In this document: piece by piece, positions 46,400 to 58,800 of the stretch
Numbering within the stretch: the first letter of the stretch is position 1
Layout: the number at the start of each line of letters is the position of its first letter
Source of the DNA: Apostichopus japonicus
Lineage: Eukaryota; Echinodermata; Holothuroidea; Aspidochirotida; Stichopodidae
Length of the DNA stretch: 64,000 nt
Assembly: GCF_037975245.1 (NCBI RefSeq)
Contig: NC_092583.1
Coordinates: forward strand, 11,921,764 to 11,985,763
Direction: 5' to 3'
The notes under the pieces: model-generated
Seen by the model: only the letters and a program-made list of their open reading frames with translations
The model's database searches: none
What the model was told of the DNA's origin: nothing
Position numbers and translations under genes: made by a program

Positions 46400-47664
46400 G
46401 ATCCAAAACAATGAATACTCACATGTAGGTGTGAAAACATCATGTAGGTAACTGTACGAAGTAATTAGATGTAAGATTACTCGAAAGGGGTCCCGGATGT
46501 CAAGAATTGGTAGATACTCATGTCATTACTGAATTAACCAGTGCATAACAAACCAACGTTATAAAAGAGGTGATGTCTATGCTCGCAATGTCTAGAATTC
46601 TTTCATTAGGTAACTTATTGTGGGAGAATAACATTTCCAGCTAACTTTTAAAAGTCAAAAGATGGTACCCAGGTCAGGTCACCAGGTCTATCCCTGATAC
46701 GGTCCACTGGGTTGCAACATCTTATTGAAAGCTGAGGTGTAATTAATACCATTGTTCATCTTAGGAGCCTCCAATTTACCAATCTGTCGCTAAGGGGAGT
46801 TACCTGCGTTCCCCTTAGACCCCTCCCCAGAACGATGTATCATCTACCCCCCCCCCCCCACACACACACAAAATGGTAGTTTCTCCCGACTACAATGCAT
46901 TGCATTTTGATATATACATAGTTTGCCTACGACACGCCTATGATGTAATAATTCGCTTTTCTATAAATTTTCAATCTTGCCAATAAGTTCAGTAGCCTAT
47001 ATTATATCATTTTTTACAAGGACATTTTTCAATAGACTTGAAAGTAAAGAATGTTACATATGAAATGCCAAACTGAGGCACGGCAAGGTCAGGGCTTACT
47101 AATCTGTGACAGTTGAGTTGCAGTCATTCCCTGACTCTTATCCTTTACTTGACCTTAAACGTAACGACATCATGAACTCACCATGCTACCGCCTCATGTA
47201 TCTCTGGAGCTGTTCTCGCGTCAACATAACGTAAAAATGTGTTCTATGAAATATTTTCCAATTATATGTTAACTTGATAAGCAAGAGGACAAATTTATAT
47301 GTAACTGAGATCAAAGAGAAACGTATTTTGATACTTGCATTTAATTTCTATTTTCGAGATGGCAACATATTTGAAGTTTTGTAGCTGCAGAAGTGAACTT
47401 GAAACAAACAGATGTGACGTCACCGCAGAGCACAAACACATTTGTTTAACGCTAAAAATGACTGGTCAGCATTATAAATACACTGCAATAACCTTAATTG
47501 TCCCGTTCCTATGTACAACGCAACTAAACCGACCCTTCCCCCCCCCCCAAAAAAAAGATGGTAACATATCTAACGAGATTTATCCCTGTTGCTTTTTGAA
47601 ACTATACGCAAGGAAGAACAACTGTTTTAATTTATATTGGCTCTAGATAGTGCAAGCTATATGG
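46400..47664. other. Intergenic DNA between TMBIM6 and PLCD
   Basis: No gene recognised. A C run followed by ACACACAC is at about 46850-46870. A CRE-type TGACGTCA lies near 47416. Confidence 0.5.
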
Positions 47665-48127
47665 CAGTGGCGTAGGGAGGTACTTTTGAGTGGGGGGGGG
47701 GGCTGAAGACTGATGGCCGGCCTGGGGGAGGGGTCTAAGGGGAGGGGGTGTTTTTTTTTTTGCATTTCCAGGTGGCCTTAGATGCAATTTGGTGCAATTT
47801 AGCACACTTCAACACCCACTCCATTTTGTAAATAATTTTGCATTTTCACCTGGCCTTAGATGCAATTTGGTGCTCCAAATGAGATTTTTTTCTACCAAAA
47901 TGTTCTGAGCACCAAGGGCAGTTAGTTCCTTACTGATGATTATCCACAATCGCACAAACAAGTCATCACCATGTTGAGAATAAGATTGGAAAAAATCATG
48001 ACAGATTATTTTAATTTTTGTTATCATTTATTGAGAAATGAAAAAGGGGTTTTCTGACTTGCGAAGCGGGGGGCGGAATGATACTTCCGCCCCCATATTT
48101 TTCAGCCCCCCGGTTCCTACGCCCTTG
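47665..48127. mobile_element. hAT-like miniature element, sibling B
   Basis: Same family as 20448-20816: ends CAGTGGCGTAGGGAGG and CCGGTTCCTACGCCCTTG, with a perfect 8-bp target duplication CTATATGG at 47657-47664 and 48128-48135. Relative to sibling A it carries an extra block of about 140 bp (about 47890-48030) between GCTCCAAATGAGA and AATGAAAAAGGGG, so one copy gained or lost a segment. Confidence 0.93.
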
Positions 48128-48510
48128 CTATATGGACTTTTGTCAAAATTAAGAAGCTACTTGGTTTTCTGCTATAGGCCTACTTACATTAATTCCTTGC
48201 TGGTACTTCGATCCGTGCTGAGTCTAGCATCGGATATCACGCATGCATTATATCACATCTCGCCTTCGAAGATTATGTAACTAAACCAGCTTGTAACATC
48301 CTGTTCCGCAAAACCTAGTAGTCTAATGTCATGACGTCATAACGTCATGACGGTCTTCGAAGAAAACCAACTTTGATCACAAGGGAAATACCTTACCACG
48401 AACTATACATTTTATTTCAAGGGTAAAAGTTCACTCAGAGGTAACCACAGATCAGTAGTTAATATTTGTTATCACCTTATTTGATCGTTTAGCAGTTTAT
48501 ATATTAAGAA

Positions 48511-48846
48511 AAGTCGCCCAGTCCGCGTTCCAGGCGCTCAACCCTAGTTCCCTTACACTGAGCATGAAGGTAAAACAGATGCACTGAGACATCTGTATCT
48601 ATTTGATATCATGACGGTGTTACCATTCACGTCAAAGTGAGTTAGGCATCACGTGACCCTCCGAAAGGTAATAAATGCGTACATGATCATTACAAAGGTT
48701 AGAGCAGGGGTCGAGTCGTTCCATAACAATTACACTCCCTTGTTTGAGTTTGAGAAGCGATCTACACTTTCTACTGTGTATCTGTGAAGAACAGATACTA
48801 CAAATGATTTGTCATAAAAGACCATTATCTTGGGACAGCTGATCAA
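48511..48846 (-). mobile_element. Diverged U2-like repeat related to 12718-12918
   Basis: The minus strand contains TGTAGTATCTGTTCTT (48787-48802), identical to the U2 branch-site-pairing region, inside a 37-nt stretch (48787-48823) that aligns to U2 without gaps at roughly three quarters identity. A separate ATCGCTTCTC, the first ten bases of U2, occurs near 48752-48761. The left end finishes CTGGGCGACTTTT on the minus strand, as does the 12718 element, and CCTTTCG and GTGATGC also recur. Element limits and target duplications are not resolved. Confidence 0.45.
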
Positions 48847-49375
48847 AGCCTCCATTATTCAGGTCTAGACATTCGTGATAAATCCGCCATTAGACTTTGA
48901 GCATGTACTGCTGAAACATTATACCGGTATTAATTTATCTGTCTGTAAAGGAATGCCGCAGTTCTTTATATCTACCGCATATTTCAAGTCTCATATGATA
49001 AAAGGAGAGAAGTTATGAAAATGAGCTGTCTCATATAACATATAGACACGAGTAACTTGCTGCTTCATTACGGTCGAATAAAAAAACGAGACAAACTTTA
49101 AGCATATCGCCACGTAGCCATAGGCTGTCGGCCCTAAGAACGGTGAGTCAACAATGAGTGACAACTACCTGCCACAAACATGCAAAGCTCCAACGGAACA
49201 CCTAGCGCAGGAGGGTGGGGTGGGGGAGGGGGGAGACACGATAATGACAAGGACAATACACGAACAGAGTATCCACAGTTAGATTAAACTTAAGTGTGGG
49301 CACTACATCCAAGACGCTGGTGGACTTTTAAGTTGTGTTTTGTTTTCTTGTTCTGTTCTGGTTTTCTTTCAAGTT

Positions 49376-49545
49376 GCAATTTTCTGAACCAATCAGATGC
49401 CATTATGGAAAAAACCCGTCTCTCAACACGTACAGTCCATTGAAGGGACTTTAAAACCAGATTTGTCTCTCCAATCAATATCTCGAACAATTTCACAAAA
49501 CTTCTGATTGGTTGAGTGTTTTCCGGTTAAGTTGACGTCATCAAT
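49376..49545 (+). promoter_or_regulatory. Candidate PLCD promoter elements
   Basis: Within 440 bp upstream of the PLCD start codon there are a CCAAT box (AACCAATCAGA at about 49387), its inverted copy (TCTGATTGGTTGAG at about 49502) and a palindromic CRE octamer TGACGTCA at about 49533. The clustering suggests a promoter, but no transcript evidence is available. Confidence 0.4.
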
Positions 49546-49814
49546 CAAAGTGAACTTTACATCTAAGACCACGTACGTTCGTACGCCAATTAACGACTCA
49601 TGTCAATTACATGAGGCCTATGTAAATCACTGGTCCGACGGTTTCTATGCACATATACTTAGGACATCATAAAATATAGACTACGAATTTTGGTGTATGT
49701 TGTCAGGCGTTATTCTATATAGTGACAAATATTTGAAGAAGGGATTTTTAATTTCAAGACCACTTCCTTTGTGAATGTCTTTTAGCTGCTTTTAATAAAA
49801 TAGTACATCTAATC

Positions 49815-52800
49815 ATGGGAACTTTGGAACGAAGAGACCGCGCTGGTGAGTAACGATCCTGTACAGGCTGAGTGTTAAAACTCACATTTGACTTAGCTAG
49901 AGTCAAGTTGTTGTTAGTAATGTTACTAATACTAGTGTTACTGTAATTAGGCCTTTTGGCGTTAGACGTTTTCATTTTAATAATAGATCTTGTAATTTGG
50001 AAGCCCGATGATATTGTAGCCAGAATATACAAGTTTTTACTTTAAAGGTTAATAAACTGGTCACACACGACAAGAGTTGTAACCTTTTTCACATCAATTA
50101 TGTGTCGATCATGTGTGGTGTCCTTACATTTCTTGTTGCAAATAGCCCCAGCTACTACCCTAGGACGTAGTAGTACTCTAACTTTGGCCAAGGGGCCTAG
50201 CCTATATGCTATTTCACATTGTTCTAACCTAACCTAGGGTCTTAAGCATAGCTTTACATTTGTAATTGGCTATTTGGTGGGAGTTTTACTGTGTGATTGT
50301 TCACATCAAGGTAGAACAGGTATGTGGCCACGGGAGGGGGGGGGGGGTAGGCACATATCCCCAAAATTGTTCGTTATTTATACTTATACTTATAGTACCT
50401 AGGCTTAATAAAAAAAGGTAAGGTTTATACCAACAGAAAAATTAAATACAATAACCCCTCCCCCAGGGTGGCAATCCTCCTGCATCGATGTTCCCCCAAA
50501 TCGGTTGCTCTGGCTACGGCCTGAGGTAGAGCCTAGCACAATGTTGTTTTCTCTACAATGGTCAAGGTAGTCTACACTTTATGTTTAACACTGAAAGAGC
50601 AAAAGGTGATGGTAACAAAGTCAGTTAAATTGATTAAATGTTGAACTCTCAAGTGAATGTCGCAAAAAAGTTGAATAAAGATTGCAACATGGCAAATGAT
50701 AGAATTTCTGCAATTTATGTGTACAGTACCACTATAGATTCTATATTTAGGCAAGTCTGAGGGTTGTATATAAAATTGAATTCTGCTTCAATTAATAATT
50801 CGTGCAGAACACGAAGGGTTGTTTAAATTTTCAATATCATTTTTAGTACTTTTTTTGTTTGTGTCTCATTCCGATGAACATTCAAAATTAGTGAAGTTGA
50901 AATGACAGAGTTAAACATAAATTTCTTAGCATCTGGATGGATAGCCTGATGTCTAGAATGATGAGTCTAGGGCCTAGAATGAGATATTGTGGTCTATTTT
51001 AGAAAATGTACCCAGAACCCGGCTCTTGGTTTGATGTTAGTGTTCTAAAATCCAGTTCTTCCTTACAAAACATTTATGAGATGTACCTGGGTTTGAAGCA
51101 AGAACCAAGTTTTCACACAGGTTTATAGCATACAGCTGGGATCTGCTAATAGTTAACAGATTTTCAAGACCTACAACTGCATGGTAGCTCATCTAACCTT
51201 AACCTTACACGAGATTCAATTAGCATTGCATTTCATTGCACATATTGTTTGTTCTTCATTTACTTGATTCCTAATGAAGATATAAAGTGACCCTTGCTCA
51301 AAACCTGGGCAGTTTTCACATTGCTAATGATTACTCATTGACTCCAAAGTCCAAAAGTACTCCTTGCACTATAAATTGTGTTAAGGGAATTATGTGTACA
51401 GGTACACTGTATGGGAGGTGGTTAGTGCACGTACTGTATGCATCTGTTATATACAGAAGTAAACATAAAGCTGCCATCTAGGTAAACCACTTACAGTATA
51501 TGTAGCTTTTTGAATTTGCTTTACAAATGTTACAAAACCTTACAGATTAGTATATTTATTTTAACAAAATTATAATATTGAATAAACTTAGGGTTGCTAT
51601 AGATATATACTACTTAAGGGCTTGCTTTCATCTATTGGATGTTAATTACTAGTTATCGGGTAATGTCTGTTCCGTTTCCTTCTCTCATAAATTATTTGAA
51701 CGAAACTTGACTCAGAAAAAGCTTCTGAATTGTCCATTGGTTGGGAATGATGGAATATCAGACAAGAATATTCAGTGAAGTGCAGTTTCTATGAATTATA
51801 AGACTAGGATTTTCACAATTAACAATGAAGGTCAAAATTCAGCTAAAGTTAATCAAATATAAGATTCGGTGAATTTTTTATGAAATAGAGTGAAAATAGT
51901 TTGACAAAACGAAAATACTGAATGGATCCCTGCTTTCAGCTTTCCGCTTTCCGTACTTTTGAGGTCAACATTCAAAGTTTTTATATCTTGCAAATTTTGT
52001 ATATAATGTTTAAAAGCGGAGGAAACAATAAATCATGGAAATCCTCTTTGTACGAAAGATGAATAGTTGTCGTCTACGATCAACTATTTAACAATTTAAT
52101 TAGCACTCGTTAGTGAAAAGCTGCCGGTGTTTAAAGAGAAACCGTTTGCATTTCTTTCATCAATTTCTAGGAATTTTACCAAAGCTACGGGCTTACGGGT
52201 GTCATACAAAATAAGTATACAATTAATAAACCAACAAAACAAAGTAAGGGTACAAGTGTAGAATTTATTCACCACCTAGGCATGCATATTCTTTCATCAG
52301 ATTCTGAAAGTTATGGACGACTCCCCATTATTCACTGAAGTGGAAAAATAAAGTCAGAAATTGTTGCAATTTTTTGTAGTGGAAATAGCCGAGCTTATTA
52401 TAAACTGCATTGGTCTGGGATTGTGGCAATGAAATATAAGGTGAAGGCTTACCCGAGCCAACTCCCGAACTGAATTGCCCCATCATTTAATTATGCATGG
52501 GCACTGGTACAAGTATGCTCTTGCAGATTCTGTTGTATGGACGTGATACACGTGATGCACTTTAGCAATTGGAATTGCTGCTCCTCTGTACTATTGTACT
52601 ATAAATGTGGTCATGCTTGGAAAAGGAATTGTAAATATTCTGATTACCTGTGCAGATCAAACATATAAGAGAATGTTATCATAAAAGAAGAGGGAACTTG
52701 GAGACAGGGAGTGAGGGACTATATTTCCCAAAAGAGATTGGTTTTCAAAATAAAAACTTCATATTTATAGGCCTGAATATCTATGGAACTAAAATTTGCT

Positions 52801-55800
52801 TGATGGTTAATATAACGTTCCAAGTAGGATGATGGAAAAATAATACACCACACTGTAAGATGATACTGTTCTCTAATCTATTAGACTTTTTCTCGCTACT
52901 GCTACCAGGATGTGAGTTACCATGTAGAAACAAACAACTCTGTAAGTGGTGATAACCTCTGACCCTTAGTATGACTAACTTTTATGTTACAAGTGAGCTG
53001 AGGGGGGTGAGAGACAGGACTCATTGATTGTGTTGCTAGGGGTGTTTAATATACAAATGACACAAATAATAAACATGAAAGATAGCATTGTTTGAACATT
53101 ACAGGTAAAGTCCTGGAAGTCAAAGTGAAACCTTGAGAGTTGATATCAATCTTGGCACCATAAATAAATGACAAAAATACACTTCCCCCCCCCCTCCCCT
53201 CACTGTATATCTCTCTGTCTATCCAACCACATGATTTCTTTCAAATTCCCATAACACAGGCAATAGTTAAGTCTTCAAAATTTTGTGTATATATAGTAAT
53301 TTGAAGACCGAATTTTGTCTCTTTTCTTCGGTTCCTGTGTAAAACAGAAATGCTACACATCTTTGCGCTTGTGAAGCAATTTGACCATTTGGCGATGTGA
53401 CATACTGGATAAATGATTCCCCAGCTCTGTCAGAGCACCGATGGAATTAGACACAACGTGTGACTAAATTATGTTAATTTACTGTTCTTATCTTACTTCC
53501 ATAAATGAATATTCTTGTGGCCCTTTGTTATTATTTATTGGGGACTGACATTGTGGAAAAAATGTTGATAAATCAGACAAAAATACGAGCTTGTGACGGC
53601 TAATGACTGTTATCACCAAGCGATGACACTTTGTGCCAATTTAAATATGTATATATATACTTTTGCGTGTTTATTGCATTGTGAAGTGGCGCTCAACAGA
53701 TGTTCTATAATCTGTTTATCCTCCTACCAAAAAGACACCTGCAAATATATATTTGCTTTATTAATATCAGAATGAATGCTCACTTACATGATTTATGATG
53801 ATATTCAAACAGGTCTTCAATATTTGTACAAAAAAAGATGAAAAAAGTTATCACTTAAATTTGTATAAGTCTACAGACAGTTCCTCTGGTAATGGAACCA
53901 AATGTGCAGTAGGTTGAGGGCAACTTTTTGTAATTGGTCCTATTTCTCCTATGAATTATATATATATATTTTTTCATTAATTTGAAAATTTTCATTAGTG
54001 ACAACCTTCGTGACAACTGCGACAGGTTGGATGTGTAATATATTCCAGGACTCGTACAATATAACTGTACAAATAATCCAGGGTTGACTTAATGTGGAAT
54101 ATCGACTGCGACGTATTGATTTTTTCTTTTTTTTATGTACCGTGGAGTACTGTAACCCTAATGAGACTATATGCATGCACTGTCACAGTGTGTGTCTTCA
54201 GAGAAAAGACAGTACTACAGCACCATTGAAGATATCGTGATAAAATCATAAATGTTTGACCTTTCTCAGAAGCTAAATCTTTACGTCCGCAAGAGTGCAT
54301 CCTATAATCCTTTATGATGGGAATGTTGATGGGGATGGCCCTACAGTTATATCTGTACTAGGGGCTTGGAATGAAAAGAGTGCGGTGGGGGGGGGGAGGG
54401 GTACCGGGTAGGAACTGTTAGCAAATTGATCATTTATTTCAAAAAGCCTTTGTCTACATTTGGAAGTGGTGAGTGGGAAGGGACAGCAACATGGGGGGGG
54501 AGGGAGGGGGGACACAATCTAGTTTCCAGGACTGCAGTTAAGCAGAAAAACTCTCAACCTGTCTGTGAACCTATTATCAGATCTCTACCAATAGAGTATC
54601 TTTCAGTATGATGTCATTCCCAATGATGTCATAGTGTGGACATTTCTTAGTACAGTAGCTTATAACCTCTGTTTAAGTAGGAAGGTACTGTAAGTATGTG
54701 AACAGAGTAACTTTCTGTCCCATCCTCTGTAATTATCCATTGTCATAGAGTACACAGTATATAAGATGTAACTTTCACCAATTGTATTGCATGTGGATTC
54801 AACCTGCAGGAACCTGCTTGGCACAGCTCAACGAAGCTCTGTTCCCCCCCCCCACCCCTCCCACATACTCTGACCATCATATTCAGTGGTAGATATCTAG
54901 CCAGATGAAGATCTAATAGACCGTTCAGTTCAACTACCTGTTTATGTCCTTTTTCTTCTAACACAATACCACTGTGACATTAGGATTAAAGGCATTGAAG
55001 ACTCGCCCCAAACCGTGTGCAGTCATCTGAAAAAGTTAACTTTCTGTTGCTTGTTGACGTTTTGTTCGTGTCGCTACAAAATGCAGACAGTAATGAAACG
55101 TGATACCTTGTTATCTTTATCTAGACCTGAGATGTCCATCGCTGTATCGTTTGTATACTGTGCTGTGGGTATTGACCGCAGCTGTATGTACTCACTGTAC
55201 ATCAATAGTGGTGTTTAACGATCGATGGTGGTGTTTAACACTTCTGTTACACCTCATTCAAAACTAGGTCAAATTACCGGCATTAGACGTTTCTTTTTGC
55301 GCGAGTCTTCACATCCTTTAAGCGAATGATGGTCTCTTGCAAGATGTGATTGTCCTGGCCAGTGCCAGTTGGAGAGTAATTGCCTATAGAGGACAGTATT
55401 GGCTATTATAATGTCATAATGTCATGTTCGATTAGATCACCAATTATCTGTTTCAAATGACCTCAGTTTTACATCTGGTGATTGCCTGCTAATTAATTTA
55501 TCAGTTAATTAATTTACGACACATTAAAAAATTTCTTTCTTAAAATGTATATACAAAATATGTGTTATAATCAATTATGCTATTTATGAAGTTGTTAAGC
55601 AGTGGTCAAGTTAATTGCAATTTGTGTGGATGGTGACCTCAGCTCTGAGGAAGGTCGTTAACTTGAACAGGGTAACAGCTACTAGTAGGTCAGAGGTGGC
55701 TGGCGAGGCATCACTAGAGAAAGAATTTATAAAATGATATCATAAGCAAGATCTAAATAAATTAACTGCCTATTAATGAAACCATCTGTGTCCATTTGTA

Positions 55801-58800
55801 CTGTAGGCATATATGCATTAGAAGAAAAAATCGTTGACAACATATAATTAATTGATTGATTATTTAAGGCCTAAAATATGTTATATTTCTGAACCTTGAA
55901 CTGCAGACATGTCTGCATGTATCTTGGGAAGTTGGTGTAGGTAGGGGTTGAGGGGGGCAGGGAGGGGATTTTTCAGGGAGCCTGCTCTACCGGGACACTA
56001 CAGTAACACAGGTCTAGGATCTAATCGAGGAAATGAGTCTCAAAGAGAGACGTTACATTTATAATACAAACAAAGCAAGTATCCTATTTTATAAATATGT
56101 ACTTTCATGTATTTATACTGGATTTTTTATAAACTTGAAACTTGTGAAGATTTTAATCATGTGATCAGACTCTTGGCACGCCCATTTTTTTTTCTCACAA
56201 TGAATATTCAATTTCCTTAAAACAGGTGACAGACTTTTGACTCCACTCAAAGAAGGAACAAAACTGACAAAAGTATCCTGTAGCAAGAGAAGGAAGTCGG
56301 TCAAGGAACGGACTTTTAGAGTCACCGAAAACGAGCTCTACCTTAGATACACGCCTTCGAAAAAGGAACAGAAGGAGCTGCAAGGTATATTAAGAATCAT
56401 GCAGTGATAGTGATTTTCTCACCCTGAGGCAAATATTTTAAGGCATTGTTTTGGGGGTTTTCCCTATTTCTGTCTGAACAACAAATTTAGTTGTCCAAGA
56501 ACTATATAGCAAAACATTGGAAAGAGTGATCATAATATAAATATGTGCACTGTAGGAGAGATAGATATGTTAGGATTGGTGAATAGAACACCAACTTTAA
56601 TTGGGCTCCAAGTGTGAAAGAGAGGGTACTGCCAATTTATCATGATCTATTTGGAAGTGGGGATATTGAGTTACATTGCGATGTGAATTTGATGTAAACA
56701 ACTAGTGGACGTTTCGCGAATGACCACCGAAGCTGATTTGGTTGTCCAAACAGCAATGTGGTCGTTTCGGCAACCGGACTATCAATATAGCTATTTGACT
56801 CAGAAAATTTCTTTAGTCTAGGGTTGTTGTAATATATAGGTATTTTCCATACATGTGTACTTGTATAGAAATACATAGCGTCTTCGTTTTCTTTTGCTGC
56901 TACCATGGGAAACGATAATTGCGATTTATTTGTTATGTACAACAAGTCACACCCATTATGAATATTATGCAAAAAAATCCGGTCCCAATTATGCCCCTGC
57001 ATGATGCATATTAAAGATGTAACTTAAGTCAAATATCACCTTAAGTATAAGTATAAGTAATATAACTTAAGTCAAATATAGGACCTCTTGCGAGGTCGAA
57101 CAGGGGTAAACTCCTTTTTGTTGTTGACCGTGCTTCATTACAAATATCACATCAATATGACGTCATGTATGTGTATTTAACCTCAGTCAATTTCTGACAG
57201 TTCATTTTCAAACAAACTAGGAATTGCAATAAAAGCAACACTTCAGTCAAAAAATATCACAACATATACAAATTTACCATGACATCTTACAAATTTTGTG
57301 TAGATGCCTTGTTTCATGTTCTTGGTTACAGTATCAGTTAAAAAAAAGCTATGAACATTGTTTAGGCTGATTTGACAAAATGATGTCAGGAACAAACATT
57401 CATATATATATATATCGATTTAAAGCCTTGGTATCACCGATTGATATAACATTGAGATATCGCCATGACACTAGTTTGCTCCGATTCACTCAGCGACTGG
57501 TACGACAAGACATGTCACAACACCCCCCTCCCCTAATTTTATGTATCGTATCGCCTTTGTTTCACTCGCAGTCGCCATCGCCGACATCCAAGAAATCAGA
57601 CCGGGACGAAACACCGACAAGTTCAGAGATATGAGTAAATTCCCAAAGGATGCCTCGTTTTCGGTCATCCTCAACGGCGAGACCAGAATTCTGAATCTGG
57701 TGGCCCGTAGCAAGAAAGATGCAGAAATATGGATCAACGGACTTCAACAGTTGAAGAAGAAATTAGAAAAAATTGATGTGAAAGAGAAGCAGGCAATGTA
57801 TCCTTGAAAAAAAACAGAAACATTTCAGATTAATAAAAAAAAGAAAGGGTTTTTTACTTTTAAAAATTTTTTTTTTTAATGGTTTGCCTTATTTCACCAC
57901 CACTCAACATTGTCCTGTACTCCAGCCTACCACACTTTCCGTCCTACATTTTGTGAAAGAAGCCTACTGTTTTTGGTTGAGGGCGAAGGTCATTTGGGGT
58001 CACCACGGGTCAAATTGTTAAAATCTTGTAATCACGATATCTCAATACTGGAAACTTGGCTCTAATGTGGTGTCTAAAAGTACCACATTGAGTTAAAGAA
58101 GCCTATTGTTTTTGGTGGAGGTCAAAGGTCATTTGGGGTCATCAGAGGTCAAATTGTGAACCCCTTGTAAACATGTACACCCTCACTATACATTACGTCA
58201 GATTCATGAAGAAAACTGCTGATGTTACATCATCGAAACCACAATGCATTTTTGCACTCTGGTTTGAATATTTAATGGTTTGACTATTTCACCACCACTG
58301 ACCATTGTCCTGTACTCCGGCCCACACCCTCCGTCCTATAATTTCCATCCTGTGTCAGGATCCCGGGATAAGTGTTTAGGATAATTGGCATGGGCCTATA
58401 CCCAATTCTAAATCTTACCGTAATTAAAGTTAGACCTACAGTTTAAATACATGTTGGATCAATGTAACTACTGCATGTCCATCCATTTCTGGCTAAAAGC
58501 ATGCATACCCGAATCGGGTTAAACAAACTGTTAAAGGTGGCCCAAGAAAGACATAATTTACTGATGCACACTAAACTCAGAGGTTGTATGATCTGAATGT
58601 TTAAAAGAAAAACAGGATTTGACCAACCTCAGCACACGTCACATCGTTTTGAAGGCCATAAGTGAAAGCTCCAAAATATGCTAGGTTATCAAATTTTGGT
58701 CAGTCATGTCCCAATGTCAACATACTTTGTGTATATCCACCCTTGAATCATTCAACCATATTTTTAATGAAACTATGTAACCCCTAATTTGAAACACCTA

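Noticed and set aside
48330-48355. CRE cluster (TGACGTCA with extra CGTCA) as a PLCD promoter
   Set aside because: It lies about 1.5 kb upstream of the start codon. TGACGTCA also occurs at several unrelated places here, including inside coding exons.
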